DNA of 64,000 nucleotides from Didymella arachidicola (GCA_016630955.3 CM049986.1:1860001-1924000); one strand, 5' to 3'; shown: positions 45,488 through 57,332, counted from the first letter of the stretch. The notes: generated from the sequence alone by a model not told the origin. Program-made: numbers and translations.

Positions 45488-47824
45488 TCAGTTTCTCCGG
45501 TCTCGGTTCGAGCTTGGCCCGAAATCGACTTCAGATACTTTCTTCGCCTGCTTCTGGCCCTTGACAATGTACTGTGCGTACAGAGCAATGTGGTCACTGG
45601 GGAAGTGGTAATTGGGGAACCCAGGTACTCGCTGCAGATAGTTCTTGTCGATGTCGCCGAGGAGTCCCACGACCTGCAGTGTGTTTGTCGAATACCAAAT
45701 GTAATCCAGGACACCAACGAACGAAGGTGTGTAATTAGTGAAAGAAAGCTCTCCGATTGACGAGTAGCTAGACTTGAGGCTGAAAGGGTGAGAGATACCG
45801 TCCCTGGTGAAGTTACCGTACTTGCGACTGCCCAGATCGTCGTGAACATTTGACATGCTACCAGTTGTAATCAGATCGTAAATACCGGATGTAGGCAGAG
45901 AGTTAAAATCACCACACAGAATGAGTGGAATCTGTGTTCCATCCGAGTACTCCTTTGACGGTCCTGGCTCCTGTGTAGGGTCGGGCTCCTTTCCGTCTTC
46001 GGTATCACCGTTCGTGAAGCGGTATACGACCTTGTCTTTGCATGCAGGAAGCTTCGCCCATCGATTTGCAAAGGCTTTGATCCCTTCCAGCAAAATGGCG
46101 ACTTGGACAAGCTTGACATCAGTAAAAGCTGGGTTCCAGAAGACGTGCACGTTTCCAACAATGAATCTTGAGCCTGTTGCGCGGTTCTCCAGGAAAGCAA
46201 CGACCGCAATGTCGTCACGAGGCATGACACGGTTGAAGATGTCGTGCTCTCCCTTCATGTCTGGTCGGTTAATGGCAGTGTTGGCGAAGTCGATGAGCTG
46301 CTTGTCCAACAAGATGTACCTAGTCACGTTAGCACATGTGAATCAGGTATGAGCAACCACAACTTACTTGCTGTTCTTGTAGAAGATAGCACAGCCATCG
46401 ACAAGCTTGGCCTCTCTGTCTGCCATCGTTCGCGCTCGAGATTTGGGCCAGAATACACCCTTGTAGTCGTTGTGGGCGAGGCCCTCGCGGAAGTACTCAT
46501 TGAAGCTGTCCTGGTCTATCTCCTGCAGACAAACTATGTCCGCATTGCGTTCTCGCAGCTCTCCCAAAATCGTCTCCCTTCGATTCTCCCACGAAAGCGC
46601 AGCAGTGGGGGTGTATCCATATTGAGCTTGTGTGCAGTACTTGTCGCAGAGGATGTTGTAGCTCAACGCTGTGACAGTCTCCTGATCTGGATCCTGAATC
46701 TCGTCGAGCACAATCCAGTCTCGCTCATTTGGTGCTTCTGGTCCCTGCGAGTTCTCCCGAAAGTGCTTGATCAACTCTGCTGTTCCTTGCTCCATGATGA
46801 TTTGCTTCAGATCGTCCGGCAGCGGATTGCCTTCGATGCCAAGAATTTCCAGTTGGAACAGGGAGCCGAGTTCGTAGGGAAGGTTATCGAGATGATTGTC
46901 GAAAAGGAGGAGCTGTTTCAAGTTTACAAGCATGCCGATCTCCGGGGGTAAATACTGCAGATTGTTGAGGGATAGATCCAGATGCGTCAGGCTCCGTAGC
47001 TGTCCAATGCTCTGAGGAATATACGAGAGCTTGTTGCAGTTGATGTAGAGCTTCGTGAGGAAGGTGTAGTTGAAAAGCGAAGGTGTGATGACCTTTAGGT
47101 TCTGGCCTCCAAAGTCCAAGATAGTCCAGATGTGGTCGCCCTTTCCATCAGCCGCTGCTCCAACTGCAGGTCTATTGCGCTCTTCTTTGTCTGGCTCCTT
47201 GGACAAGCCGTTGCCCGTTCCAGCAACGACGCTCTTGCTGACGCTTGGATGAATCCTAGCGTGCGAGTGCGACTGTGTCATTTCCCGTGCCGTCTGCGCC
47301 AGGCGCAGCTGCTCCGCCCAGTGCTCGTTGGGTGGCTTGCTAAGTCCGCTGTGAACGCTATTCGGTGTGCCGTTCTGCATATGCGCCTGGCCAAAGTGGG
47401 GCTGCGCGTTCGACATGTTGCCGCTCGAGAGGTTGTGCTGGTGGTTGTACTGTCCGCCATGGGCACCGCCAGTGTGGTCTTGATGCTGCTGGTGGTGCTG
47501 GCCATGGTGCTGGTGGTTCTGGTTGTGCGGGAAAGTCTTGCCGGCCAGGTTCATCTGCATGGCGTAGTTCTGGTGGGTATTGCGTCCGTTCATCATCACA
47601 TGCTGGGCCTGGTGACCGTGCTGCTGGTTGAACATGCCGAACTGCTGGGGAGACTGCTGGCGTCCGGGCGATCGAGAGGGCGAGGGGGTGTCGGGGTTAC
47701 TGAAAGGGATGCGGGCGGCGGTGGTGGGCGACCGTACGCGGCTGGGGAGGTTTCGAATGTTTGTTGCGTGTTGCGGATAGAATGTTTGACCGGCTCCCCT
47801 TTGGTAGACCGAATAATCGGCCAT
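45488..47824 (-). CDS. CCR4: CCR4-NOT deadenylase catalytic subunit Ccr4
   Basis: Removes poly(A) tails as the first step of cytoplasmic mRNA decay. Two exons (47824-46368, 46319-45488) give 762 aa. The first 200 residues are disordered and rich in His, Gln and Asn. Leucine-rich repeats lie at about 235-350 (LTKLYINCNKLSYIPQSIGQ, LTHLDLSLNNLQYLPPEIG, LKQLLLFDNHLDNLPYELG) and in yeast Ccr4 bind Caf1/Pop2. The endonuclease-exonuclease-phosphatase domain fills the rest: TALSYNILCDKYCTQ, DIVCLQEIDQDSFNEYF (catalytic Glu), GNVHVFWNPAFTDVKLVQ, PLILCGDFNSLPTSGIYDL (DFNS motif), FVGVLDYIWYS and FPSDHIALYAQY with the final SDH. All metal-binding motifs are intact. Length and domain order match fungal Ccr4. 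Confidence 0.97.
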
Positions 47825-49302
47825 CTAAGGCAATCGCGGCGTCGTAGAGAGGGGGGCCTGGGGGTCGCAGCGCAGGCTTGTAGGTGGTGGGGCTCGTATA
47901 CGTTGCTTTCTTCGTTGTAACATGGGCGCCCCTATGGATCCTCGTCATAGGCTTCTACTGCTCGGCCCTGCACGCGTGCATGTAGTGTTTGTCCTGCGGC
48001 TTGCGGCGCTGACTGCAGCGGGGGCGCGGTCGGGAGTGCGTTTGATGTGTTTGGCGATGGCGCCGGTGGACGTGGGTCGCGTGCGGGCGCGGGCGTGAAG
48101 AGAGCAAACAGCTCGGGGGGTTAATTGAATATCACAGCTGCTGGCCTGGGCGGAGTCAGTAGCTGATGTGGGGAGGAGAGCAAAGGCCGGGGATGGAAGC
48201 GGGTAGAAGGTGCGCACATACAGCAGCGGGGAGAGTCAAAGGGCGCGCAGGCTCTGCAGGCAGTCTCAATTGTGCCAGACGGTGCGAAAACAGGGTCCAA
48301 CGGCAGCGCTGGGGAAGAATAGAGAGTGAAGATGATGCTATGGAGGGCCGACGTCGAGCCCGCACCAGCAGCAATGCACGGCCAAGCTGGAGGAAGCTAT
48401 GGAGGTCACGTGCAGTTTGAACCACCCTGTCCTGTCCTCTCTCTGCTGCTCAGTACTAGTTGCCCGCTGTGAACGTCGTGTGACCTGCCAGGCGAGACAA
48501 AGCGCACATGGCCAGATGCAAGCTGCCGTTGTCATAAGGTGCATTACGATGCAGCTGGCGTTATGCACAGTGCAGCGAGGTGTGCAGCGCATCCAGATTC
48601 CAGACTGCAAGGTCTAGGGCAGGCACGCAGGTACAGGCACAGTCTGTCTGGGCGGCACATTCCGCGCTGCCTGTTCCTGAATCTCATCTCCGTGTCCGAG
48701 GCGGCAACACCTGCCCAGTCGTTACTCACGGTACGATGCGAAATCTGGGGGAGCGACGCGGCCGCTGTGTGATTGGAGATGCTCCCACACTGCGCTCGGC
48801 AGCGCGACCGGATGGGGTCAGTTCGACACGACTCCCCGCGCCGCGAGCCAGACGAGTCGTCCGAGATGGGAGGGCAATAATAAGACCGCCAGCCATGCTG
48901 ACGTCGGCCTCTGCCCGTCCTCTCTGCTGCCGTGCGCTGCATGCAACGATCCCACCGCGCTGTGCTGCCGTCACGCCTCCCCGTGCTGCTCGACTCTCAA
49001 GTGCATACTGTGCTAGACACGTGCTTATCATACAACAAGGGACCAGTATCGAGCCGCACGCTAGCAGGCCGGGTGGGTCAGGGAGATGATGAACTCAGAA
49101 TGGCTGCTGGTCCGCACCTCCTGGGACTCTCTTGCGTCTGAAATGTGTCGTTCTGATTGTACTGCAGTACAGATACCACGTCCCAGTCTACCCACCGCGA
49201 CCTAGGGCAGCGAGCGCAGACGTCAAGCAATGCAACCGCGAAGCCGCAGATCCCCTCGCTAGAACCTTTTCTGGCTCCTCGACTGCGTCCAGATCTTCCG
49301 CC
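47825..49302. other. Long divergent promoter region of CCR4 and methyltransferase gene
   Basis: About 1.5 kb, GC-rich, with multiple short open frames on both strands. Codons upstream of the methyltransferase ATG stay open in the same frame from 49132 but contain no earlier ATG and no conserved sequence. No RNA gene seen. Confidence 0.4.
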
Positions 49303-50496
49303 ATGGATGCGACGCGGGGCTCGGTGAGCAGCAGCACCTCGACGCAGGCCACCCGGGATGAGTCTGCAGAGCCCTTCGTTCTGCGCCACGGCCGCCGCTA
49401 CCTGAGAGGCGCACAGCACTACCCGCTGCCCTGCGACCTGCCTGAGCTCCAGCGCCAGAATCTCCACACTCTGCTCGCGACCTCGGTCATTGGGCGAGCT
49501 CTTGGCCATACGCCATCGCCGCAGAACCCGCCGAAGAAGGTCCTTGAGCTTGCGTGTGGCAGCGGTTACTGGACCGCCGTGTGTCACGACTTCCTGAGCG
49601 GACTAGGCTATGAAGATGTCTCGTACACGGGGCTAGACATTGCGCCTCTAGCAGGCGACCTACGGCGCCAGGGAATTGACTGGAAGTTCGTGCAGCATGA
49701 CCTGCGCAAGCCGCCGCTCCCCTTCGACGACGATGAGTTCGATATTGTGGTGATGAAAGACATGTCCCTTGTCGTGCCTCTCGGCGCCCTCTCGCAGAAG
49801 ATACTCGACGAAGCCACCCGCGTCCTGAAATCCGGTGGCACCCTCGAAGTCTGGGAAACCGACCACATCATCCGCTCCATCCTGCCTCACCCACCCCCCG
49901 TCCCCGGCAAATCCGCCCAAGAACGCGCCTGCGCCGACACCACAGGCACCTTTCTGATCTCGCCCATCACGCCCTTCACCGAGGTCCAGAACAAATACCT
50001 TCAGGACTCAAACACCTGGATCCAAGAAGCCCTTGACCGTCGCAAACTGTCACCAACACCCTGCGCCCGCATCAGCCAGATGCTGCTGCAAGAGACCGAA
50101 ACGCTGCACTCGGTCGGCGACCGCCGCATCGCCATTCCGCTCGGCGAACTGCGCTGGGAGCGCGAACTTGCAGCCTCAACGCCCGACGCAGACAGACCCA
50201 GATCCAAGCGCCGTGAGCCTGAGAGCCAGCGCCCAAACGCCGCGGCGAAGAAAGCGAGCGTTGTGCTTGACACAGGCACGCTGACGGACGAGCAGGCTGC
50301 CCTCAGGTACACGGCGCTGCTGGTCGTGGTGCAGATGATCGAGAGCCTGGAGCCGTTGCTCAAAGAGGTCAGCGGGAAAAATCAGGAGGAGTGGCAGCGG
50401 TGGTGGGCTGGACTGATGGGCAATCTGCTCGACCAAAAGGGCGTGAGTAGTGGGGAGTGCTTGGAGGTGGGCATGTGGTCCTGCAAAAAGGTGTGA
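49303..50496 (+). CDS. SAM-dependent methyltransferase, class I
   Basis: Single-exon gene, 397 aa, ATG in a good context (gccATGG). The Rossmann-fold SAM-binding part is clear: motif I VLELACGSGYWTA (about residues 80-92), an acidic end of strand 2 (YTGLDIAPLA), VQHDLRKPPLPFDDDEFDIV (motif II region, about 128-147) and VLKSGGTLEVWETDH (motif III). The C-terminal half is less conserved, with a basic insertion (SKRREPESQRPNAAAKKA) and a final helical part (VVVQMIESLEPLLKEVSG). The acceptor molecule cannot be told. The family is large in fungi and includes UbiE-like and Tam-like enzymes. There is no secondary-metabolite cluster nearby, which argues for a general role. Confidence 0.88.
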   Translation: MDATRGSVSSSTSTQATRDESAEPFVLRHGRRYLRGAQHYPLPCDLPELQRQNLHTLLATSVIGRALGHTPSPQNPPKKVLELACGSGYWTAVCHDFLSGLGYEDVSYTGLDIAPLAGDLRRQGIDWKFVQHDLRKPPLPFDDDEFDIVVMKDMSLVVPLGALSQKILDEATRVLKSGGTLEVWETDHIIRSILPHPPPVPGKSAQERACADTTGTFLISPITPFTEVQNKYLQDSNTWIQEALDRRKLSPTPCARISQMLLQETETLHSVGDRRIAIPLGELRWERELAASTPDADRPRSKRREPESQRPNAAAKKASVVLDTGTLTDEQAALRYTALLVVVQMIESLEPLLKEVSGKNQEEWQRWWAGLMGNLLDQKGVSSGECLEVGMWSCKKV

Positions 50497-50655
50497 GCGA
50501 ACCTATTCAGCCGCGGGTCCTCCATGACGAAGAGACACGTACGGGAGGAGTTTGGCGTTGGTGGTCACATACCAGTCTTATTAGCGATTCTATGATATCC
50601 CGGCCTTACGGCCATGTCAAATGTACGCCGATGTACATAGCTCTCGCTGGCCCAT

Positions 50656-51020
50656 TTATTTGATGGGATCGTATCTTTCCCGCAGAGCTCTGTAGCGCTT
50701 GAGATAGTACAGCGCTTCAATTTCTACACCAATATCAGCATCACCTTAAAGATGGTGGTGGTAGTCTGCAAATACCTTTCTTTACGAATTCGGCGCGCTT
50801 GATGCCACTCCTGATGGCGTCCTCATCTTGCAGGTGCGCCTGCGAAGAAAACGCTTTGTGCAGCCGTGACCGCGCCCACTCGGAGCCTTGAGGGTAGTCC
50901 CGGGATAGATACAAGAGCTCTGCAATCAATGTAAACACAGCGCGTATCAAGTGGGTTCGTTGCTGTACCTTTGTAGATGCGGATCACTTGGTGACGCAGT
51001 GGGAGATTTGGGGTCGACAT
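50656..51020 (-). CDS. LYR-motif protein, ETF regulatory factor (LYRM5/ETFRF1 type)
   Basis: Three exons (51020-50969, 50919-50776, 50723-50656) join to 87 aa. The LYR-type helix is HQVIRIYKELLYLSRDYPQG. The rest matches the animal LYRM5 pattern closely: LHKAFSSQAHLQDEDAI, IKRAEFVKKEIEALYYLK and RYRALRERYDPIK at the C-terminus. LYR proteins are small helical mitochondrial matrix factors that work with acyl carrier protein. Human LYRM5 (about 88 aa) binds electron-transfer flavoprotein and removes its FAD. The first and second donors both split an AAA-G codon and the two acceptors restore Glu each time. It is head-to-head with a mitochondrial thioesterase gene, which could fit a link to acyl-CoA oxidation, but that is inference. 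Confidence 0.92.
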
Positions 51021-51317
51021 GTTGAGAGCTTGGGAGGTGCAACGCAGATCGATCAAACAACAAGGTTCCAAAATAGTCAATGATGTTATTGGTGATGTCC
51101 GTGTGCAGTCAGGCAGTTTGCTGGCTTGAGATATGGTGGTCGTGGTGCTAAGTTCATATCGTGGGTCTGACGTATGCATGGTTGCTCTTTGCTTTCCCTC
51201 GGCTTAACTCCGTCGGCCCAGTATCGCGCAATACTCCACCAGAGCTGCGACTGCGGGTCGTGCTACACAGACGTCTTCGCGTTCGCTTTGCCTGACTCAG
51301 TTACAGTTTCTATATCC
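51021..51317. promoter_or_regulatory. Shared promoter interval of LYR protein and thioesterase
   Basis: 297 bp between two divergent ATGs. An upstream in-frame ATG for the thioesterase at 51174 would add 48 residues, with a Cys-rich stretch that does not look like the family. Confidence 0.5.
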
Positions 51318-52480
51318 ATGAGACCCCTCACAACACGCGCAGCGCTGTTGCGCCCCTCGAATTCCGCACCAAGATTACCCACACCATGCGCGAACGAACC
51401 AGTATCGAGTCGAGTACCCCGACCGCCGCAATGCCGCTTCTCCAGCACGCGAGCTCCTGCGACCGAGAAAATGTCTCCCAGGTGGTTGTCTGATGTCCGC
51501 GCACGTATCGGCAAGTGCATAATGTTTGGCATCAACGATGCGCAGGCGAGCGAGGCAGGGTCAATACTACAAGAAGTCTCGAGAGATTGGCGAGAGCTGC
51601 TTGCCGGGAGCGAAGGGTTTCTGACAGGGCAGGAGTACAGGGGACTGTATAGACAGGAGGTGGTCTGGGGCGAGATGGTAGGTTGTGTCAATGTGGAAGA
51701 GCATGATGAGGGTTGAAGCTGATACACTGGCGGAATTGCAGGACAGTATGGTGAGCGCTTGATCACGGCTGTATCTGGGAGAGCGTCGTGCTGATGCTGT
51801 TTAGGGACATGTTAACAATGTCGTGTACAACCGGTACGCGGAGTCTGCGCGTGTCAATTGGACGCTCAACTTTGCCGCAATGGATCCAAGGCACAAGAAG
51901 GAATGGCTGGAGCTCATGTCGCCGAAGAGCATCGGTCTGATACTGAGGAGTATCAAGACAGATTACAAATTTGTGAGTATCACGGCGCCCAGTAGGAAGT
52001 CTGCGGCAGGAAGTCTGCGGATAGGCTCTCGCGTGCCTCTCGTGAGTTTAGGATGACTTGGCTGACTTGCTCGATCATCAAGCCTATGAAGTGGCCTGAC
52101 AGGTAGACGGACCTCACGGTAGTTGATGGACCTCGACTAATGAAGCCAGAATAACCGTATTGCACAAGCTCAGGAATAAGCCGGAGCAAGGTACCGATCA
52201 CTTCATCCTGGACGTGCTGATCTTGTCAGAAGCGCAGCGCCGTGCAGCAGCACGCTGCGTCGAAGACATTGTTGTCTACGACTACAGGACAGCAAAGAAG
52301 TCTCCGTTACCGCCATTCATGACCGACAAATTCAAGCAGACGTTCGAGCTGCAAGAGGCAGCGAAGGAGAGAAACAGCGCTAGGGTAAGGACGCTACTAG
52401 ACCGCGTTCGCGAGCTCGAGAAGAGCAGCTGGGACAGAGCGGATGCTGTTGAAGACTTGGGCAGTGCGGGAAAGCCGTAA
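51318..52480 (+). CDS. Mitochondrial hotdog-fold (4HBT-type) acyl-CoA thioesterase-like protein
   Basis: Five exons (51318-51677, 51742-51750, 51805-51972, 52083-52102, 52150-52480) give 295 aa. The N-terminus (MRPLTTRAALLRPSNSAPRL) is Arg/Ser/Thr-rich without acids, a probable mitochondrial presequence. The diagnostic hotdog motif is split over three exons and reads WGEM, DSM, GHVNNVVYNRYAESARVNW, the W-x-D-M-D-x-x-G-H-V-N-N pattern of 4-hydroxybenzoyl-CoA-type thioesterases. It is only complete when the 9-nt exon DSM is included. Exon 4 is also tiny (20 nt, PMKWPD). A second strand region (RITVLHKLRNKPEQGTDHF, DVLILSEAQRRAAARCVED) fits the fold, and the C-terminus is a charged coiled coil. 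Substrate is unknown. The Asp that serves as the catalytic or binding acid in relatives is present in DSM. Confidence 0.85.
51742..51750 (+). other. 9-nt micro-exon of the thioesterase gene
   Basis: Three codons (Asp-Ser-Met) flanked by an ag acceptor and a GTGAGC donor. They supply the central residues of the W-x-x-M-D-x-x-G-H-V-N-N motif, which is broken without them. Confidence 0.8.
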
Positions 52481-53848
52481 GCAGCAAGCCGCAAACAAAG
52501 CCTCACACCGTTCATCCCCTCAAGCTGCGTGGCGTGATCTGTTCCGTGACGATCGACCTGCTGAGTTTGCGTTTCACGATGAGCTTTTCCAGTGATCTGC
52601 GCGGCCGTTGGGCGCATGACCGTGGCAGCTTCCTCATTTGCTGGCCGCACGGCATGCTGATTGGCGTCGTTGCGTTAAGCTTCGAGGCCGGCCAGATGCC
52701 GTCTCCGCCGTGTGTGATGGAGGGGCGGAATGAGGTTTAGACAGACTGGTGGAAACGCTCCGATCAAATTGAAAAAGCCACGCCGCGGCAACATGTGTTC
52801 AGCGGAGCCTGTGGTTTTGAGTGGGGGCAACGGTGGCAGCGACGGTAGCAGCGACGGTTGCAGCTACGATGACAGCAAAGAGGGATCCAGGGCCTGCTCC
52901 GCAGCGCAACCTGGTGGAAGTTAGACGAGCAGATAAGCGCTCACAGCAATCATCATGGCGGGGTGTGCAGGGCAGGCAGCGAATCGACGACATGGGCTTG
53001 GCGTCGATGCAAGCGTGCGGGTGCGGTGTGAGCAGGGCAAAGGCTTGCCGTCTCTATTCGTTGTTGCCATGCAGAAAGCCATCATAGTCAGGGGGGGCCA
53101 TGGAGAGCTTCATTTGCGAGCACAGGCTAGACAGGCGGCCGGGGCAAGGCAATTGGCGCAGCGCGTGCAGGGCAGGCAGAGCAAGCTGCTGTCGTGTGCA
53201 CTGTGGTGTGCGCCGTGGTGTGGGCTGCTGGCGGCGAGTTTGCAGGGCATCACTCCAGCGTGCTGTGTGGGCGTGGCCGAAGACGGGCAGGCTCGACGAG
53301 GGGCTTTGCTTGCATCGGCCAAGCGTGGTGAGGTGAGGCTTCTGCCGCGCTTTTCTGGCTAGAGCGCACACTTTTCGAGAGCATTGACGTCGATCATGGC
53401 AGCTCGGACGGTCCTCGGCGTGTGCAGATCAGCCTGAGGAGGAGCGAGAGGAGTCTGCTGGCAGTGTGCCCGGCGCTGCAGCAGCGGGAGGCTGCAGACG
53501 ACACACCACCAGAGCCAGTGCCTTTGCAGCGTCGCCAGCTCGCGTGTCATTCTTTGTTATTGCCCCAAGACCGTCTGCCTGTCTGCCTGTCTGCGCACGT
53601 GAACGAGCACGTCCTGGTTGACGTTCTGTCACGCCAAGCAGCACAGACGTCCGGCGACGCTTCGACATTCGATTCGCTCCTCGACGGCAGCCTCTCTTGC
53701 GCTCCCACGACACTCGCACACCCGCACACGACCCGACGCCTATTATTCCCACCCCCCGCCAGCGGCGCCCCTCTTCCAAACTGGCTCGTCCTGTGCAGCA
53801 GTCGAGTCGACCTGGGGAGACCGCCCGCTTGCCCGCGCACCGCCTTCT
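52481..53848. other. Intergenic region between thioesterase and AcrB genes
   Basis: About 1.37 kb, GC-rich, presumably the AcrB promoter and long leader. The AcrB reading frame is open back to 53618 but has no earlier ATG. A small 12-bp-unit repeat lies at 52835-52870. No gene supported. Confidence 0.4.
52835..52870. repeat. Imperfect 12-bp tandem repeat
   Basis: About three copies of a (g/a)gcagcgacggt-type unit in a GC-rich intergenic stretch. Looks like a decayed minisatellite. Confidence 0.5.
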
Positions 53849-56800
53849 ATGGTAGCAAAGGGGAGGAAGAGCGCGGCATCCCAGCATGACAGACGCAACG
53901 AGAGTGGCCTGGCAGCACCCGGCAAGCGCGTTCACCGCCAGAAGAGCAATCCGACGCTCGCCCCGGGCCAGCCCAGCACCAGCGCCAGCGCCAGCAGCCC
54001 CGACGCCGCGCCCGCGCTCCCCGCCGACGCAGTAGACAAGCAGCAGCAGCAGCAGCAGGCGCAGGCGCAGGCCCAGACGCAGACGCAGTCCACGCAGCAG
54101 CCGGCGCACACGCTCTCGCAGACGCACCCGGCCACAGCGACAACACCCCGGGCCCCCAGCAGCAGCAGTGCGCCCGACACGGCTCCCAGCACGAGCGCCT
54201 CAGACAATGCCCCCGACTGCCCGCCCGTTGAGCGACTCCACAGCGCCTCAGACGCGTCCCTCGACCACGCCAACGCCGCCGCCGCCGCCTGCCGCCACGC
54301 TGCCTCCTCTGCTGCCGCCCGCGTCAATGGCCACAGCAAGCCCGCGTCGGTCTCTATGGCCAGCCTGTTCGCCGTGCCCGCCACCATTCTCACCTCCTGT
54401 CCTCTGCGGGACGTCCTCGCCATCCTTATAATTCTCCTCCAGCTCCCACCCACCGTTCTCACCGTCGTCCAGTTTCTCTTTGCCACCCTCACCTTCGTGC
54501 CTCCCCAAGCCGGAACCCCTCTCTCTGCGCTCTCCGCCTTCCCTTCTTTCACCGACATCTTCCAGGGCTCCGGCGGCACACCTTCCTTGTTCACCACGAT
54601 TGCGGCCGACGCCTCCATCCTGCTCGTGTGGCTCGTCCTATGGGTCCCGGTGCAGAATTTCTTCCTGGATCTCGCACAGGCTGTCATTGCCATTGCCCTT
54701 GGAGGCGCCGCAGCCGGAAAAGCTGGGACGACCAACGGCATTTTCATTTGTGTCGTCATCATTGCTTCCAACCATTTGCTCAAGTTCAGGCCTCTCCGGC
54801 AACACATTGTCCACTTACTGTGGTCTGGGCTCGCCCGGGGAGGCCTGGAATTCTTGACGAGCCCGCCAACTTCACCAACTTACCTCGAAAGCTTCTCATC
54901 GCCCCATGGATGGCCCCGCAGCCTCCTGGGTATTCACATTTTGGCCCAAGGTGTCGTTCGCATCATTCGCCGCTCTCTATCTCGACGAGATGTAGCTCAA
55001 CAATTACCCACTGGCAAGAAAACGGACCCTGAAGTCGGCAGCCTCCAGCGTGCTAACTCGACCTCGCTCCACCCGCCTGCCGATGTGCCCAATGTCTCGA
55101 GCACCGATGGCCGCCCACCGGGGCCGTCGCCCGCATTGCACAAGGACAAAGCGAGCAGCTCGCGCCGCAAGAGGAAGCAAGCTACACACGTCCGTTCTCA
55201 GCAGCCTTTCTGGGCTGCACTTGCCAGTACAAAAGTTACAGTTTTAAAAGAAATGGAAAGCAGCCGGGCAGCAAACGATGCCGACGAGGCTAACGCAAAA
55301 GACGCAAATCATATTGGAAACGCTGTATGGAGATCGGAAGACGATCGTGTATGGATTTCAGAAGTCGGCTACTCCGACATTTCCTTTCGTGTCAGCCTGT
55401 TCAACAGTGCAGACGTTCAAGACGAGGAAGACCCAAGTGTTGGATCTGGGATTGACAAGTCGAAGCCATTCTACATCCGTGTCAACGGCGCAGATTGGAG
55501 CTCGACCCGGATCCGTCAGAGCACACCTTTAGGATATCAGGGTCAGGAGGGAACAGGCTTTTGGGTGGGAGAGATTTTCGGTCTGACGGCCCTATCGAAC
55601 TACTATTGCGAGTTTGTCAGGACCAGTGATGACGAAGTCTTCTATTCCACCAGCCTTATTACCTCAGCAGGCCCAGTTGCCGAACTAGGTAGGCAGACTC
55701 ATTTTCGATTGCACGCCAGACTAACACGCCCTCAGCCTCGATCGCCTCGCCGCCAGCTCATCAGACCCTTCGTCCATCCTCGCCCACGACGACCCTCAAG
55801 AATTCGATCGCCGCGGCCGACCAGCAGTTGCAGGAGCAGCGCAACCGCCTGAAGAGAAATAAGAAAGACCACAAGACTGCCATCTCTGCCATCAGAAAAG
55901 AGGTCGATACTCTAAGCAACCGCTTGGCAAACTCTGGTGGTAGTGATGAGCGTCAACGACAACGTGTCCTTCAGTTTACGCAAAACATCAAACAGGCGGA
56001 CGATGCTGCTGCTGATTTTGCTGCGCAGGCCGAGAAGCTAGGCAGTATTCCGGAAGAGGAGACCAACGAGGCTGCAGCGAAGAAAGCGGAGTGGAAGAAG
56101 GGGCGTGACAATAAGAATGCTGCTGCTCGTGACTTCGATGCAGTCAAGGCTGATGTTGAGGCCCAAATCAGTAGCGTGGAGAACGACATCTCGACTGCCC
56201 TGCAGAAGCGAGAACGTCTCCAGCAGCGTCAAGTCCGACTCAACGAGCAGCATGACCGTCTTGTCACCGCTAACCAGGAAGGTTTCACAGCCAAGCAGCG
56301 AAGGGAGCAGGAGCGCCATGCTTTGAGGCAGCAGCGTGCTGATGTTGAGCATCAGTATCGCAACACGATCAACGACTACGAGGCCCGAGCTGAAGAGCGA
56401 AACATCGCCACTTCCCAAGTCCTGCAGACTGCGTCGCACTATGAAGCCCTTCTCATGCAAGGTCCTCATCACGAGTCGATCCCTACCACGCCCGAAGGAC
56501 CTCTTCCCGGCACGACCATGTCTCCTCACGCCAATGCTTTCACTAGCTTCACCTTCCCGCAGCTGCACCACGTAGGTAGCACGCCCGGTTCCCTTCGCGG
56601 GGGCCGCGGCCGCTCCTCGTCCATGCTCTCTGACGTGTCTGGCTTTACGGATGGCTTCGACGAGCACATCTCTCCTGTGTATGCTCTTGACAACCCCTTC
56701 AACGCTTCTGGATTCGTCAACGGCCTCAGCAACGGTCTCAGCAATGGCCTCAAGAACGGCAGCCACGGTAGTGGCAGCCTCAGCTCCGGAACTTCCAGTG

Positions 56801-56922
56801 AGAGCTCTAGCCACCGCGATCCCTTGAGCCCCGTGCAGAGCGTCAAGCCTATGATGGTTCGCACTCCAACTAGCGGTAGTGGAGGTCTGATGAGTCCGAT
56901 CGGCAGCGGTAGAAAACTATAA
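53849..56922 (+). CDS. acrB: Ubiquitination-network signalling protein AcrB
   Basis: Two exons (53849-55688, 55736-56922) give 1008 aa. The N-terminus has ESGLAAPGKRVHRQKSN, a conserved start of AcrB proteins, then a long disordered Gln/Ala/Ser-rich region encoded partly by CAG repeats. Three hydrophobic segments follow at about residues 190-350 (DVLAILIILLQLPPTVLTVV, ASILLVWLVLWVPVQNFFLD, FICVVIIASNHLLKF), so it is a membrane protein. A central domain lies at about 490-615 (AVWRSEDDRVWISEVGYSDI, YIRVNGADWSSTRIRQS). The second exon is mainly coiled coil (about 640-820; AEWKKGRDNKNAAARDFDAV) with a Ser/Gly/Asn-rich tail. In Aspergillus nidulans acrB affects acriflavine resistance and interacts genetically with the CreB-CreC deubiquitination pathway. 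Overall architecture fits; the biochemical role is not established. Confidence 0.88.
54037..54105 (+). repeat. CAG/GCN low-complexity repeat in AcrB
   Basis: Six consecutive CAG codons, then alternating Gln-Ala and Gln-Thr codons, encode a Gln-rich tract near residue 65-85. It is a candidate length-polymorphic site between strains. Confidence 0.8.
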
Positions 56923-57332
56923 CAGTCTGGTCTAAAGGTCTTCATGTAGCTTTCCAATGTGACTTTGTTCTTTTGATGGGTGAACATTATGTATTCCTGA
57001 TATCGTGATGTGGCTGTGGCTCAGGCGCGGCTCCGCTCCTTCTCATCAAGACTTAGCACGGCCGTATCACATCACTGCTCGCTCCCGCTGCACATACTCC
57101 TCCCCCTCGGATATATATCCCAGCGGCTGTCCCCAGCGCTCCTCGCCAAGCCCGTTGCTATGCCCTCCATCCCCATGCGCATGCCCATCGTCGTCCCCCT
57201 GCTGCTCCCCAATCGCCAAATCCGGGACAGTCCTATGCCTCACCGCCCAGTCCCTGCGCTTCACCAGCCCACCTACACACGTCAACAACCACTCCCAATC
57301 AATCCCAGTGGAAAATCAAGCAAAGAACCGAA
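56923..57332. other. Intergenic region between convergent AcrB and 174-aa gene
   Basis: About 410 bp, 3' flanks of two convergent genes. C-rich open frames on the plus strand (57005-57442) are the low-complexity shadow of the neighbouring gene. Nothing else seen. Confidence 0.4.

Noticed and set aside
53932..54807. 291-codon minus-strand open frame
   Set aside because: Antisense to the first exon of AcrB in GC-rich, low-complexity DNA; no motif.
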